Assembly (NCBI GenBank): GCA_933207985.1
Contig: OW240915.1
Coordinates: forward strand, 272,971,707-273,035,706
Direction: 5' to 3'
DNA length: 64,000 nucleotides
From: Pelobates cultripes
Lineage: Eukaryota; Chordata; Amphibia; Anura; Pelobatidae
Numbering within the stretch: the first letter of the stretch is position 1; each line of letters starts with the position of its first letter. Shown here in pieces: positions 1-11,200 of this stretch. The notes under the pieces are model-generated. The model saw nothing but the letters and a program-made list of their open reading frames with translations, was not told where the DNA came from and made no database searches. The position numbers and the translations under genes were made by a program.

Positions 1-590
1 AAAAGTACATACATTAGCTGTTGCTCTAAGCAAATCAGTGGCGCCTCTTTTCAAGGCTGTATCTAATTTATTGTTGGGTAACTTTTCCCCTAAATATAAT
101 GCAATACTTTTTATAGTAATTGTTTCATGGCCAACTCTTGCCTCTCAACCATCCACATTTTGGCAGAACAGACACGATATTAGAGTCCGATATTGCTGTC
201 CTGTGTTAGTCCCCTGGTGTCCAGCGTTTGGGGACACCAGGGAACTGTCCCCAACATTCATAGGACTCACGCATCATTAGAACTACTTGCACTTTGTTTA
301 GGACATTAGGACCCTGCAGGAAGCACTGAAACGGGGACTGCCCTCAGTGGGCCAGTCAAATTGATTGGCAGTAATGTGGGTGGACACGCCTCCTTTCCTG
401 TTGGATCCGCCCCTTTATGTGCAGATTTGCTCCTTTTGGGTGGAGCCTGTGACACAATGGTGCCACTGGACCACCTTTTTTACTCCCCTCCCACTGGCAT
501 TCTGATTATGGGACTGTTGATGTTGGGAGGTATGCCAGCCTGGTCCAATGCAGTTCTTGTATTTCAGTTGTGTTTTATTTTGGATTTTAA
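1..590. other. No gene or recognised repeat
   Basis: I see no convincing gene here. The reading frame that starts at 361 and runs to 900 crosses into the transposon beginning near 591 and has no recognisable domain, so it is treated as chance. Confidence 0.5.
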
Positions 591-1987
591 CTCCTTAAGG
601 ACCATGGATGTACTAAGTACATCCGACAGAAAACGCTCCTTACTAGGTACGTCCGCGGCAAATATGAGCCGTTCTATGCAATTACCTATAGACAGTAAGC
701 TTGTTTCTGTAAGTTTTCTTGTAAATTTCCTATTTATAGTTAAATTCCCCCCTCGTAATATTGTAAAGCGCTACAGAAATGGCAATAATATTAATAATAA
801 TACTTACCTGATCGCCGTCGTTCCCCCGCAGGCTATAGGGGTTGCTCCCGGTCTGGGGGTACTACCTGACAGCCCAGACAGTCCCCCCTCTGCAAATTAG
901 GCCCCCGTGGGCCATGTGATCGCTCTGAAAAACTTATCACAGTGATGATATTGTCAGTGAAACAAAAGATTTTTGCATTTTTCACACACAAACGGCACTT
1001 TCACTCATGATATCATTGTTGTGATACATTTTACTGTTTTGAAACACTAATATCTGTGTCCAGTAACGTTTCCAGAGTATAGCAGTACCCCCCATGTACA
1101 GGTTTTATAGTGTATTTGAAAGTTACAGGTTCAAATATAAGGCTTGATTTTCAGATTTTTCACATTGAAATTTGCCAGATTGGTTATGTTGCCTTTGAGA
1201 GCGTAAGGTAGCCCAGTTATGAGAATTACCCCCATGATGGCATACCATTTGCAAAAGAAGTCAAGCCAAGGTATTGCAAATGGGGTATGTATAGTATGTA
1301 TAGTCTTTTTTAGTTTTAGTAGCCACTTAATCACAAAAAACTGACCAAAGTTAGTGTTCATAATAGTTTTTTTGCATTTTTAACACACAAACATATATAA
1401 ATGCTAACTTTGTCCAGTGTTTGTGGCTACTAAAACAGACTGGACATACCCCATATTGAATACCCTGGGTTGTCTACGTTAAAAAAAATATGTACATGTG
1501 AGGTGTGATTCAGAGATTTATGACAGATAACAGTGTTACAATGTCACTAATGATACATTTTAAAAATATATATTTTGAAACAGCAATGTCCTACTTGTAC
1601 TTATAGCCCCATAACTTGCACACAAAAAAGAGCATGTTAACATTGGGTATTTCTAAACTCAGCATAAAATTTAGAAACTATTTAGCACGGGTGTGTTTTG
1701 GCGGTTGTAGATACGTAACAGATTTTGGGGGTCAAAGTTGGAAAAAGTGTGTTTTTTAAATGTTTTCATCATATTTTATAATTTTTTATAGTAAATTATA
1801 TGATATGATGAAAATAATGGTTTCTTTAGAATGACAATTTAATGGCGAGAAAACGGTATATAATATGTGTGGGTACAGTAAACAAGTAAGAGGAAAATTA
1901 CAGCTAAACACAAACACAGTAAAAATGTAAAAAGTGCCCTGGTCCTTAACGGCAAGAAAACTGAAAAACGGTCTGGTCACTAAGGGG
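591..1987. mobile_element. TTAA-type (piggyBac-like) non-autonomous DNA transposon, degraded copy
   Basis: TTAA (587-590) is followed by CTCCTTAAGGACCA, and the other end reads TGGTCACTAAGGGG, an imperfect inverted terminal repeat. The right-hand TTAA is lost. Two internal blocks, a GC-rich block near 805-925 and the block near 1265-1345, are shared with the element at 2504-3412. No transposase remains. The TTAA target and CCC-type ends point to piggyBac, but without a transposase the superfamily is inferred. Confidence 0.45.
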
Positions 1988-2503
1988 CTATATGAGAAAA
2001 TAAAATGGAATGTTATCTAAATACTTCCTGATCATCTTTTTAATTATTTACTTGTTTACAACTAAATTCTCACTAGTCCCAGCAATCCATTTAATTCCAA
2101 GCTAATGGTCATTCTCAGTACACACTGTATGAATGCGCAACAACTGCTAGAGTGCTATGCTTCATGAAATAAAACTACCAGATTTCAATTACTTTAGTAG
2201 TTAGGAAAGTAGCAGAAACAGAACAGCAAAATGTACAGAGTCAATCAGAGTCATAGGGACAAACTGTACTTCATTCTATAACTATATACCTTTTCTACAG
2301 CTCCACCTTCTGTCCAGTCTGCCAAACACACCCATTTTATATGATAAATGCTACAGCCACTCCAGTGGACTCTATAGTCCTTTTGTACCATTTTATATAA
2401 ATATTATAAATGATACAACCATTCACCTGTAATAATTACTCCTCACTGCATATAAAGACAATATATAAAAAAAATAATTAAATACAAATTAATGTAAGTT
2501 TAA

Positions 2504-3412
2504 CCCCTTAAAACCGGAGGTCATACTATTAGGCCCTATTCTAAGCAGCTCTAAACGCCGCAGGGCGTAATAGTACGCCCTCTGTTTTTTTGTTACTTAC
2601 CCGGTCGCCGGCGATAGTGGTTGGGGAGACTCACCTGGTATCCCAGGGAGTCCCCCACGGCGGATCCTGCCTCTTCCGGCCCCTTCCGGCCATGTGAGAG
2701 TGAGGTCCTTGTGAATGGTATTGCAAATGGGGTATGTCCAGTCTTTTTTAGTAGCCACTTAGTCACAAACACTGGCCAAAATTGGCGTTTTCTGCATTTT
2801 TCACACACAAACAAATACTAACGCTAACTATGGCCAGTGTTTGTGACCAAATGGCTACTACAAATGACTGGACATACCCCATTTGCAATACCTTGGGTTG
2901 TCTACTATTGCAAATGGTATGCCATTATGGGTGTAAATTTCATTCCTGGGTAATATACAGTCTCAAAGGCAACGTAACCAATCTGGCGAATTTCAATTTC
3001 AAATGTAACGTGCTATATTTGACCCTGTAAATTCCCAAAACACCATAAAACCTGTACATAGGGGGTACTGTTTTACACGTGAGACTTTGCTGAATACAAA
3101 TATGTGTATTTTATTGCAGTAAAAGTAAACAGTATTATGACATTGATAGTTAAAATGTCATGTAGAACTAAAAAAACAACAAAATATCTTATTTTCTCCC
3201 ATTTTTTTCATATTAAATTATGTTTCATAGTTAAATATTTGATATTAAATGAAAGCACTGTTTCCCCTGAATAAAATGATATATAATAAGGGTGGGTGCA
3301 TTTAATATGAAAGAGGTGAATTACGGTTGGACAGACATGTAGCGAAAATGCTAGGTTTTGTTTATGTTTTGTTTTGTTCACAACGTGTACATTTAGCTCA
3401 GTCCTTAAGGGG
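2504..3412. mobile_element. TTAA-flanked piggyBac-like non-autonomous transposon
   Basis: The element is bounded by TTAA at 2500-2503 and 3413-3416. It begins CCCCTTAAAACC and ends GTCCTTAAGGGG, giving an 8-bp perfect terminal inverted repeat with weaker extension. It is 909 bp, has no transposase, and shares internal blocks with the 591-1987 copy. TTAA target duplication and CCC ends are typical of piggyBac. Confidence 0.6.
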
Positions 3413-3416
3413 TTAA

Positions 3417-4076
3417 AAGAGGTGCCAGAACTCTCTGCTGGTATCTACTTGCAAAAAATCCTTTGTTTTTGTAATTATGATAAGATTATTATATACACAA
3501 ATAACCTGCTCTTTAGTATCTGTACTCATTTATTACTTTAACATATGCTTTGTTGTTTGTGAGAAACATATTGGTAATTTAGATGAAAAGGAAGACTTCA
3601 GAAAGCATTACAAAACTTGTTTTGCACAAAGAAGAGGCGTATTTCAAAGTCACAATTTGTAGTGTGATATTTTTATTGATTGAAGCTTAGAAATGGCTGA
3701 CGAGGCTTAATGGTTATACCATCCTTTGGGAAGCAGCGTTGACTACAGTGAAGGTATAAAAGTTTAATGAACAGTGGTTTGCTAGCTCTGACACATCAGT
3801 ACATTAGGAGGGCTCGTTTTAAATAAAATTATCACAACATTTAGAGTTGCATTTTAAATCTTGAGGCAATTTGCATTTTAATGCTGTTCTTGGTGAGAAA
3901 ATTGTAATTTTAAACCTTCTTGGTTCATGTTATATGTGTCGCAGAGTGTTATATCTTTTAGGAAAGGTATCCACATATTTACTTCCAGCTGATAACATAC
4001 TACAATTCCCACAATTATCTGCCAGCTGTCCCTAGTGTAGTCCATAGGAACCTGTTGGCTTCAAGGCATCAGTATT
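3417..4076. other. AT-rich spacer, nothing recognised
   Basis: The stretch is AT-rich, with only short chance reading frames and no recognised domain or repeat. Confidence 0.4.
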
Positions 4077-4150
4077 TATACATAACCCAAAATGTGTCTC
4101 GTTAGAGGCTGGATACACCTCTACTAGAGACACATTGTGGGTTATGTATA
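4077..4150. repeat. Long near-perfect inverted repeat (hairpin)
   Basis: Arms 4077-4108 and 4118-4150 pair over about 32 bases with only two or three mismatches around a nine-base loop. Each outer end is TATACATAACCC or its complement. No coding potential is seen. It could be a small fold-back element or the paired ends of a deleted transposon. Confidence 0.6.
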
Positions 4151-4204
4151 ATTACCAATAAAGTCGTTAACTTTATGAATGATCTATTTGGTCATATGTT
4201 TTCT

Positions 4205-4790
4205 TTAAAGGATCACTATGGGGTCAGAAACATAAACATCTATTCCTGACCCTATAGTGTTAAAACCACCATCTAGCCCCCCTGGGCCCCTCATGCCTCC
4301 ATAAATATAGCAAAATCTTACTGTATTCAAGCCTGAAGCTGTAACTCTGCATGCTGTTTGACTCAGAAAAACAAGCAGTCTGCTGACATCATCATAAGTG
4401 GTAGCCTGATCCAATCACAGTGCTTCCCCATAGGATTGGATGAGACTGACAAAGAATCAGATATGGGGCAGAGCCAGCACAGCCTTGGCCAATCAGCATC
4501 TCCTCATAGAGATGAATTGAATCAATGAATCTCTATGAGGAAAGTTCAGTGTCTGCATGCAGAGGGAGGAGATACTGAATGTTTGGATGCATTTTAGGCC
4601 ATGACCCAGGAAGGATCTCCAACTGCCATCTGAGGGGTGGTCAGTGAAGTTATCGCTAGGCTGTAATGTAAACACTGCATTTTCTCTGAAAAGACAGTGT
4701 TTACAGCAAAAAGCCTGAAGGTAATGATTCTACTCACCAGAACAAATGCAATAAGCTGTAGTTACTCTGGTGACTATAGTGTCCCTTTAA
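4205..4790. mobile_element. TTAAAGG-ended miniature transposon, copy 1
   Basis: It starts TTAAAGGATCACTATGGGG and ends CTATAGTGTCCCTTTAA, an inverted repeat of about 17 bp including TTAA at both ends. It has no coding capacity. A copy of nearly equal length lies at 43783-44371 and a 5' fragment at 41729-41947. The superfamily is not determined. Confidence 0.65.
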
Positions 4791-4797
4791 TGGTATG

Positions 4798-5744
4798 TGT
4801 GAAGGATTTTCATGTATTTACCTGTGTGACTTCAGTTAAACCTTCTCCCTGCTGTTTAAATGCCGGTATCAGTTCGTTTCACTATGTATTGAATGAATGT
4901 ATTAGTTTACCAAACGTAGACCACACACCCTGGGTAGCAATCAGCATTAGAACGCAGAGAAAACCGCAACTTAATTGCTACTAGGTGGCCGCCATTCGAC
5001 ATACGAACACGTGGCGAGAACAAAGGATGGCGGCCATCTTAAAACTCACGAATGCGGTCAGCAGAGCTTACGCATGAATTGCCTGGAACTAATTTCGGCA
5101 CGGCAAACATGCGAACGCCCAGTCCCCATGGAAGTCCTGGATGAATACGTTCCCCTCCACGAATCAAACTGGCGTTCGGTAGATAGAATCTACCGAATCA
5201 GGGGAACATTCACATGTAACCAGCTGCACCATACGAACGGTGGTTTTCGTGTAGTTAGATACGAATGGAGACTGGCTCTTGCTACTGATTCTATGGAACT
5301 CTAGATCGGATACCTCCACATGGCGAGCCGGTCAAACTGCCACACGATGCGACACGGAAACTACCGAACGGAAATTCGTGAGATTTCGATATATGACTAC
5401 CAGTATCCTCAGCTAACCAGGGATGTTACAAATTATGTTTGTATGTTGCATAGAAAGTACTTTTCTGAAATTGTTAAAAACTGTAATATTTCTGGCCAGC
5501 AGATAATTGAGCTGTGTATATTGCTAAAACTCAATTATCTAGCCTGGCCCAAAGGAGGAGTTTTGTGTTGCATAAATTGTGAGTTCTGTGTGCCAGTAAA
5601 TCAGTCTTGTTCCAGCATTAAGCTTTGGCTCATGTGTGGATTAGTCGGGGATTCCAGGGATATTTCTACTTGTGGAATATTGGGTGATTTTCTTTTATGG
5701 GAAGAAGGGAATGCTTGATGGTGATACCCTATACTACCGTCACA
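4798..5744 (+). mobile_element. Solo LTR with 5-bp target duplication gtatg
   Basis: The 947-bp sequence starts TGTGAAGG, ends CCGTCACA, and is flanked by gtatg at 4793-4797 and 5745-5749. TG...CA ends and a 5-bp duplication are the signature of an integrase-inserted LTR. It shares the GGTGGCCGCCATTCG-type blocks and CGAACGG-rich composition of the other solo LTRs in the window. No internal region remains, so it is a solo LTR left by LTR-LTR recombination. The strand is assigned from similarity to the other LTRs. Confidence 0.75.
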
Positions 5745-5749
5745 GTATG

Positions 5750-6020
5750 TATAAAGATGTTTAAATATGTTTTTTTTACTTGCAAAAATGAAAAAAAATA
5801 TACATTTTATTTTCACATTGAAACTTTTCACTCATGTATTACAACTTTTTCGCACAGTGTAGAAAATGTCAGATAAGTAGGGAAAAAGAGCATAAAGTAA
5901 AGATGTTCAGTTTTGCTCTTATTTCTATACAAATTTTGAAAATAAAATCTTCAATAATTAATAGATAACATTTTGGGGTTTTTTTTGTGCAGTTTACGTT
6001 GCTTTACATGGTTGTATAAG
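5750..6020. other. AT-rich spacer
   Basis: An AT-rich stretch between the solo LTR and a hAT-like terminus. Nothing is recognised in it. Confidence 0.4.
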
Positions 6021-6300
6021 CTGGGCCGGACTGGGAAAAAAATTCAGCCTTGGCATTTTTAATTACAGCGGCCCACTGAAAAGGGGGCGGGGCCAGATAG
6101 GGTGTGTTTTGTCATCCCCAATGACAAGCACACCCCATCTCAGTGAGCATGTTGGTTCAATGCTATTCCAGGGCAGACCATGCGCAGAACTCTGCTGAAG
6201 AGCTCTAGCATGAGAAAAAGGGCCCTGTATTTGTTCTGCACAGCGCAAGCAAATTTAATAACATGCTTGCACTGTGTTTGCTTGTAACTTGTCTCTGGGG
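6021..6300. mobile_element. hAT-like terminus fragment
   Basis: It begins CTGGGCCGGACTGGG and continues with a block resembling the ends of the elements at 20116-21002 and 47935-48560. No opposite end is found before the LTR element at 6988, so this appears to be one end of a broken element that also carried a GT-rich repeat. Confidence 0.35.
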
Positions 6301-6339
6301 TCTCCATAAATGGGATACCAGGAGACAAAAATGCCAGGA

Positions 6340-6987
6340 AAGAGTATTGTGCATGTGTTTGGAGCCTGTGTATGTGATTGTGTGTGTAGAGTGAGCTGAT
6401 TGTGGTGTGGTTTTGTGTTAATAGGTTGGTTTCAGTCATGTTGTGTTTGTGGTGTAATGTAATGTATGTGTGTATAGAGTATGTAGCGAGTGTGTGCATA
6501 CGGGCTGTAGATGATGTAGTGTGTGTAGGGGTTGTAGAGAGTGTGTTCAGGGAATGTAGTATGTGCTTGCTTACAAGGAATCTGGTGTGTGGGATTCAGA
6601 GTGTGTATGTCAGAAATGTAGTATGTGTGTAGGTGGTGTAGTGTGTATGTGTATAGTGGTTCTAATGTGTGTTTTAAGGACCCAGAGTGTGTATTGAAGA
6701 TCTAGTGTGTGTGTGTGTGTAGAGGATTCAGGGTGTACATAGGGATCTAGTGTGTGTATATGTGTAGATGATCCGGAGTTGGGTAAGAGATCAGTGTGTC
6801 TGAAATGTAATGTGTTTAGGGGTGCAGTATGTGTGTGAGGGGTTCTCTAGTATATATTCATATATGTTTGGAAGTATTGTGTGTGTGTGTGGTGCAGTGT
6901 GTTTGGAGGCTGCTGTGTGTATGTGTGATGTATGCAGTGTGTGTGTGTGTGAAGGGTATAGTGTGTATGTGTGAGGTATGTAGTGTG
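6340..6987. repeat. GT-rich degenerate minisatellite
   Basis: The strand is dominated by GTGTGTATGTGTG-like runs separated by AGTGTG, GATCTAGTG and GGTATGTAG blocks of varying length. Open frames across it are low-complexity artefacts. It directly abuts the LTR element. Confidence 0.7.
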
Positions 6988-8154
6988 TGTTAAGACACCT
7001 CCCGTGTCTTTAAGCCAAACCGCCGTTTAGTAAACCTTCCCCGGCTGCAGTACAGTCTCTGTTCGCTTACTCGGTAACCCACGAACCAAATGCAGGGGAA
7101 GCGGCAATCTCCCGATCGAAATCCACGAACGGCTCCAAACTCCCGAACGGCAATATACGAACTGCTAGGAACCGTCGAACAATAATATCCCCAAAGCGGC
7201 TTTCGTTCCATCCAGCAGTCTCTAAACGTGAAGAAGAAATCCCCCCAATAACGAGACAGAAGCTCCGCATTGAGGGTCAAATAAGATCTGGGTTTACTGT
7301 GGGCTACCTGCCCGTATTTATGCAGGTCTCCCACCTGGTGGACACTCCCCTAGGGGACCAAATGGAAGACTTAAAGTACAGACAGATAGCAGGACATTTC
7401 TGACACACAGTCACATATTTTACCCACAGTACATTCTGATTCCCTCCCCTCTGTCCTGGAGTTAATTACCAAGTAACTCAATTAACTCCAGGACAAGGAC
7501 AGTCGCCATCTTAAACATGAAATAATAAAAGACACAAAAATGCATAACTACATGAAGACTGAACATTTCCCATTCGTATTACATGTCCCCAGATAGCCTG
7601 GATCTGAGTGCATTTTATTGGCGAATAGCGCTCAGATCCCACACACATAGTTCAATCGCCATGGAGTCAAAGTTCTTACAGTCCTTCGGTACACGAATGA
7701 CTCCATGGGTGGGCTATCTGGGTTCAGTCTTTTGTGTGTTCTCAATCTCCCGAACGGCCGATGTTCGCATGCTTTCGTGGAGGCAGCCAGGCGTTCCCTT
7801 GTTTCAGCGGTGTTCGACAGAAAAAGTGTCCGTTTTCCGTTCCATAGAAATAGAGCCAAACACCGCTGAGCGTTCGCATGATTTAAAATGGCCGCTGCCT
7901 CGTGGTCGACATACGAACGACGACCACCCTGAGTTCGGTTTAATTGAGAAGTGTCTGCGGTTAACCACAACGTTATAATGGTGATCACTTCGTTAACCTG
8001 CAGCACACTCCTCACTTGGGTGGCCGTTCGTTCGGCGGTTTTGTTCGGGAAAAAGAGTCATTCGAATGGCTGGGCTATAGAAACCAGCCATTCATACGAA
8101 CGGGGACAAACAGACGAACGGGCAAAAATCCAGCAGACAGATGGTTCTGTCACA
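6988..8154 (-). repeat. 3' LTR of copy A
   Basis: On the coding (minus) strand it begins TGTGACAGAACC and ends CTTAACA. It is almost identical to the LTR at 12701-13868. It contains several strong inverted repeats: arms 7453-7467/7480-7494 (15 bp), 7805-7814/7859-7868 (10 bp), 8064-8073/8084-8093 (10 bp), and the three-stem array at 7588-7722. Confidence 0.92.
7588..7722 (-). other. Three-stem palindromic array (possible three-way junction) in LTR
   Basis: An outer stem, CCCAGATAGCC (7588-7598) with GGCTATCTGGG (7712-7722), encloses two hairpins: GGATCTGAG/CTCAGATCC (7600-7608/7631-7639) and CCATGGAGTCA/TGACTCCATGG (7659-7669/7698-7708). The same array is present at 13301-13435, 30096-30230, 37141-37275 and 38895-39029. 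It would fold as RNA or as a DNA cruciform. The function is unknown. Confidence 0.6.
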
Positions 8155-8168
8155 CGGCTCCCTCCTTG
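8155..8168 (-). other. Polypurine tract of copy A
   Basis: Read on the coding strand, CAAGGAGGGAGCCG lies directly before the 3' LTR. This is the expected position and composition for the plus-strand DNA primer. The same tract precedes the LTR at 38461 and the LTR remnant at 31996. Confidence 0.75.
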
Positions 8169-8227
8169 TGGGACACTCCGGCAGACCCGGCTTGACCCTG
8201 TGGCGGGTCAACTTGGGGATGACCGGA

Positions 8228-11200
8228 CTACGAGGTGATGGAAACGTCTGTTTGTCGTGACAACCCATCTGCGTTTCCGTTTAGCTTACCGGGTCTGTAG
8301 CTGATGGTAAAATTGTAGGGCTGTAGTGCCAAGCTCCATCTCAGCAGTCTCCCATTGTCTCCTGAGACCCGGTTAAGCCAAACGAGTGGGTTGTGATCAG
8401 TCACAAGGGAAAACTCTTGCCCATACAAATAGGGACTTAACTTTTTCAATGCCCAGACCAAGGCCAAACACTCCTTCTCCACTGCCGCATAACTCACTTC
8501 TCTGGGTAACAACTTTCTGCTGAGATATGCGACAGGGTGCTCTCCTCCATCTTCCCCGACTTGGCTCAGCACAGCCCCCAGTCCATACATGGAAGCATCT
8601 GTATGGACGAGAAAGCGTTTGTTAGGGACTGGGGCAGCCAAGACAGGGGCATTCACAAGAGCCTGCTTCAGTGCCTGGAACGCAGCTTCACAAGCCGGAG
8701 ACCACAGGACCTGCTTAGGCAAGTTCTTCTTCGTCAGGTCTGTCAGGGGCTTAGCGATAGCGCTGTAGTCAGGGACAAAACGTCTGTAGTACCCTGCCGT
8801 CCCCAAGAAGGCCAATACCTGGGTCTTAGTAGTAGGTGTGGGCCAGTTAGCCACTGCCTCTACCTTGGCTGGCTCCGGTCTCTGGCTCCCACACCCCACT
8901 CTGTGACCCAGGTACTGTACTTCAGCCATACCTAGATGACACTTTTCTGGCTTCAATGTCAGGCCAGCGGCCCTAATCTTATCCAGCACTACCCCTACAT
9001 GTACCAGGTGTTCCTCCCAGGACCCACTGTAGATCGCAATGTCGTCCAAGTATGCACAGGCAAATTCTTGGAAGCCATCCAGGAGTCTATCCACCATCCG
9101 TTGGAAGGTAGCCGGTGCATTTTTCATCCCAAAAGGCATGACCTTAAATTGGTACAGGCCAAATGGGGTGACAAATGCCGACTTGGGGATAGCATCCTCG
9201 GCCAGGGGGATCTGCCAGTAGCCCTTACACAGGTCTATGGTGGTCAGATATCGCCCCCTGGCAATACGATCTAGTAATTCGTCTACCCGGGGCATTGGGT
9301 AGGCGTCAGTGGTGGTCCGCTCGTTGAGTCGCCTGTAGTCCACACAGAACCGGGTGGTCCCATCTTTCTTTGGCACCAGGACTACAGGCGAGGCCCAAGG
9401 GCTGTCGGAGTGCTCGATAACCCCAAGTTGGGTCATCTCCTGTATCTCCTTCCGCATTCCTTCACGGACTGCTTCAGGGATACGGTAGGGGGGCTGTCGT
9501 AACGGGGTCTGTCCAGGGGTCTCTACCTTATGCACAGCTAGGGTGGTATAACCTGGTTCCTGGGAGAACGTCGCCTGCTTCTCCCATAACAACTGCTGCG
9601 CCTGTACCCTTTCTGTGGGGTTCAACCGGTCCCCTAGCTGTACCAAGGTAGTAAGGTCAGTCTGGGAATCCCTTTCTAATAGATCTGGAAGGGGTAAATT
9701 CTCAGAATCATCTGCAGCTGGGGCACACACTGCTGCAATATTCTCAGGTCTCTCCTGGTACTCTTTCAGCATGTTCACATGAAAGGACCGCTGGATCCTC
9801 TCATCTGCACAGCTGGCTATCAAGTAAGTAGTGTCGCAGATCTGCGCCACTACCTTGTACGGGCCCTGCCAAGATGCTTGCATCTTGTTGGCCTTCACAG
9901 GTTTAAGCACCAATACCTTTTGCCCAACCTGGAAGACCCGCTGTCGGGCACCCTGATCGTACCATCTCTTCTGTCTCCCCTGGGCCGCCTGGAGATTCTC
10001 CCTTACCATCAGGGACAGTTTCTCCATGCGGTCCCGGAGTTCCAGAACATATGGCACTATGGGGGTCCCCTCCTGCTCCGTCTCCCCCTCCCAGTGGCCT
10101 CTAATGAGATCTAGGGGTCCGCGGACCCTTCTCCCATACAGCAGCTCAAAGGGGGAGAACCCAGTAGATTCCTGGGGCACCTCTCTATAAGAAAATAATA
10201 GATGAGGCAGGAATCTCTCCCAGTCTCTGCAAGTGTCTGTAAAGGTCCTCAGCATCTGTTTGAGGGTACCGTTAAAGCGCTCGCAGAGACCGTTAGTCTG
10301 TGGGTGGTAGGGTGAGCTAAGTAACGGCTTAATGCCGCACACCTTCCACAGTTGCTGGGTGAGCACAGCGGTGAATTGGGTTCCCTGGTCGGAGAGGATC
10401 TCCTTAGGGAACCCGACCCTAGTAAAAATTCTAACCAGGGCATCAGCAACCGTCTCTGCCTCTATGTTAGACAGCGCTACTGCCTCTGGATAGCGGGTGG
10501 CATAGTCCACCACGGTAAGAACATACTTCTTACCGGATGGACTAGCCCTGGCCAGTGGACCCACAATGTCAACGGCTATGCGGGCAAAGGGCTCCCCTAT
10601 AATAGGCATCGATAATAGCCTAGCCTTAGGGTGGTCCCCCCGCTTTCCTACCCGTTGACATGTGTCACACGTGCTGCAGTACATCCGCACAGCCTGGTTA
10701 AAGTTTGGCCAAAAGAAGTTCTGTGAAATCCTATAGGCTGTGCGGCGGGACCCTAGATGTCCAGCTAAAGGAACATCATGCCCTATCCGCAGAATCTCCT
10801 GCCGGTACTTTGCAGGTACCACTAACTGGCGATTCGGCGGAGAGGCAACACTCTTCTGGGAAGGTTTAGGGATCCTATATAACCTGTCCCCCACCCACTC
10901 ATACCGTTCCCCATCTATTCCTTCCTCCCCAGCCTCTGCCCTGTCCTTGTATCTTTGGAGGGTCGGATCCGCCCGGGTTTCCCTCCCAAACTCCTCTGGG
11001 GAATCCCAGCTTAAGGGGACCTGATCTGGGGTATCAGTCGGGGAAGGAGATCTTACCTGGGTCTCGTCAGCAAGTGGGCTGGTTCCGGCAGCACGGGTCT
11101 GGGCACGGGTGGTCACTGGGTTCACGTCTGCAGGGCCCATCGGAGCATAGGCTGAAACCAAAGGGGCCAAATCGTTTCCCAAAAGAACATCTGCGGGCAA

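Noticed and set aside
361..900. 179-codon frame
   Set aside because: It crosses the transposon boundary near 591 and has no domain or codon pattern of a gene.
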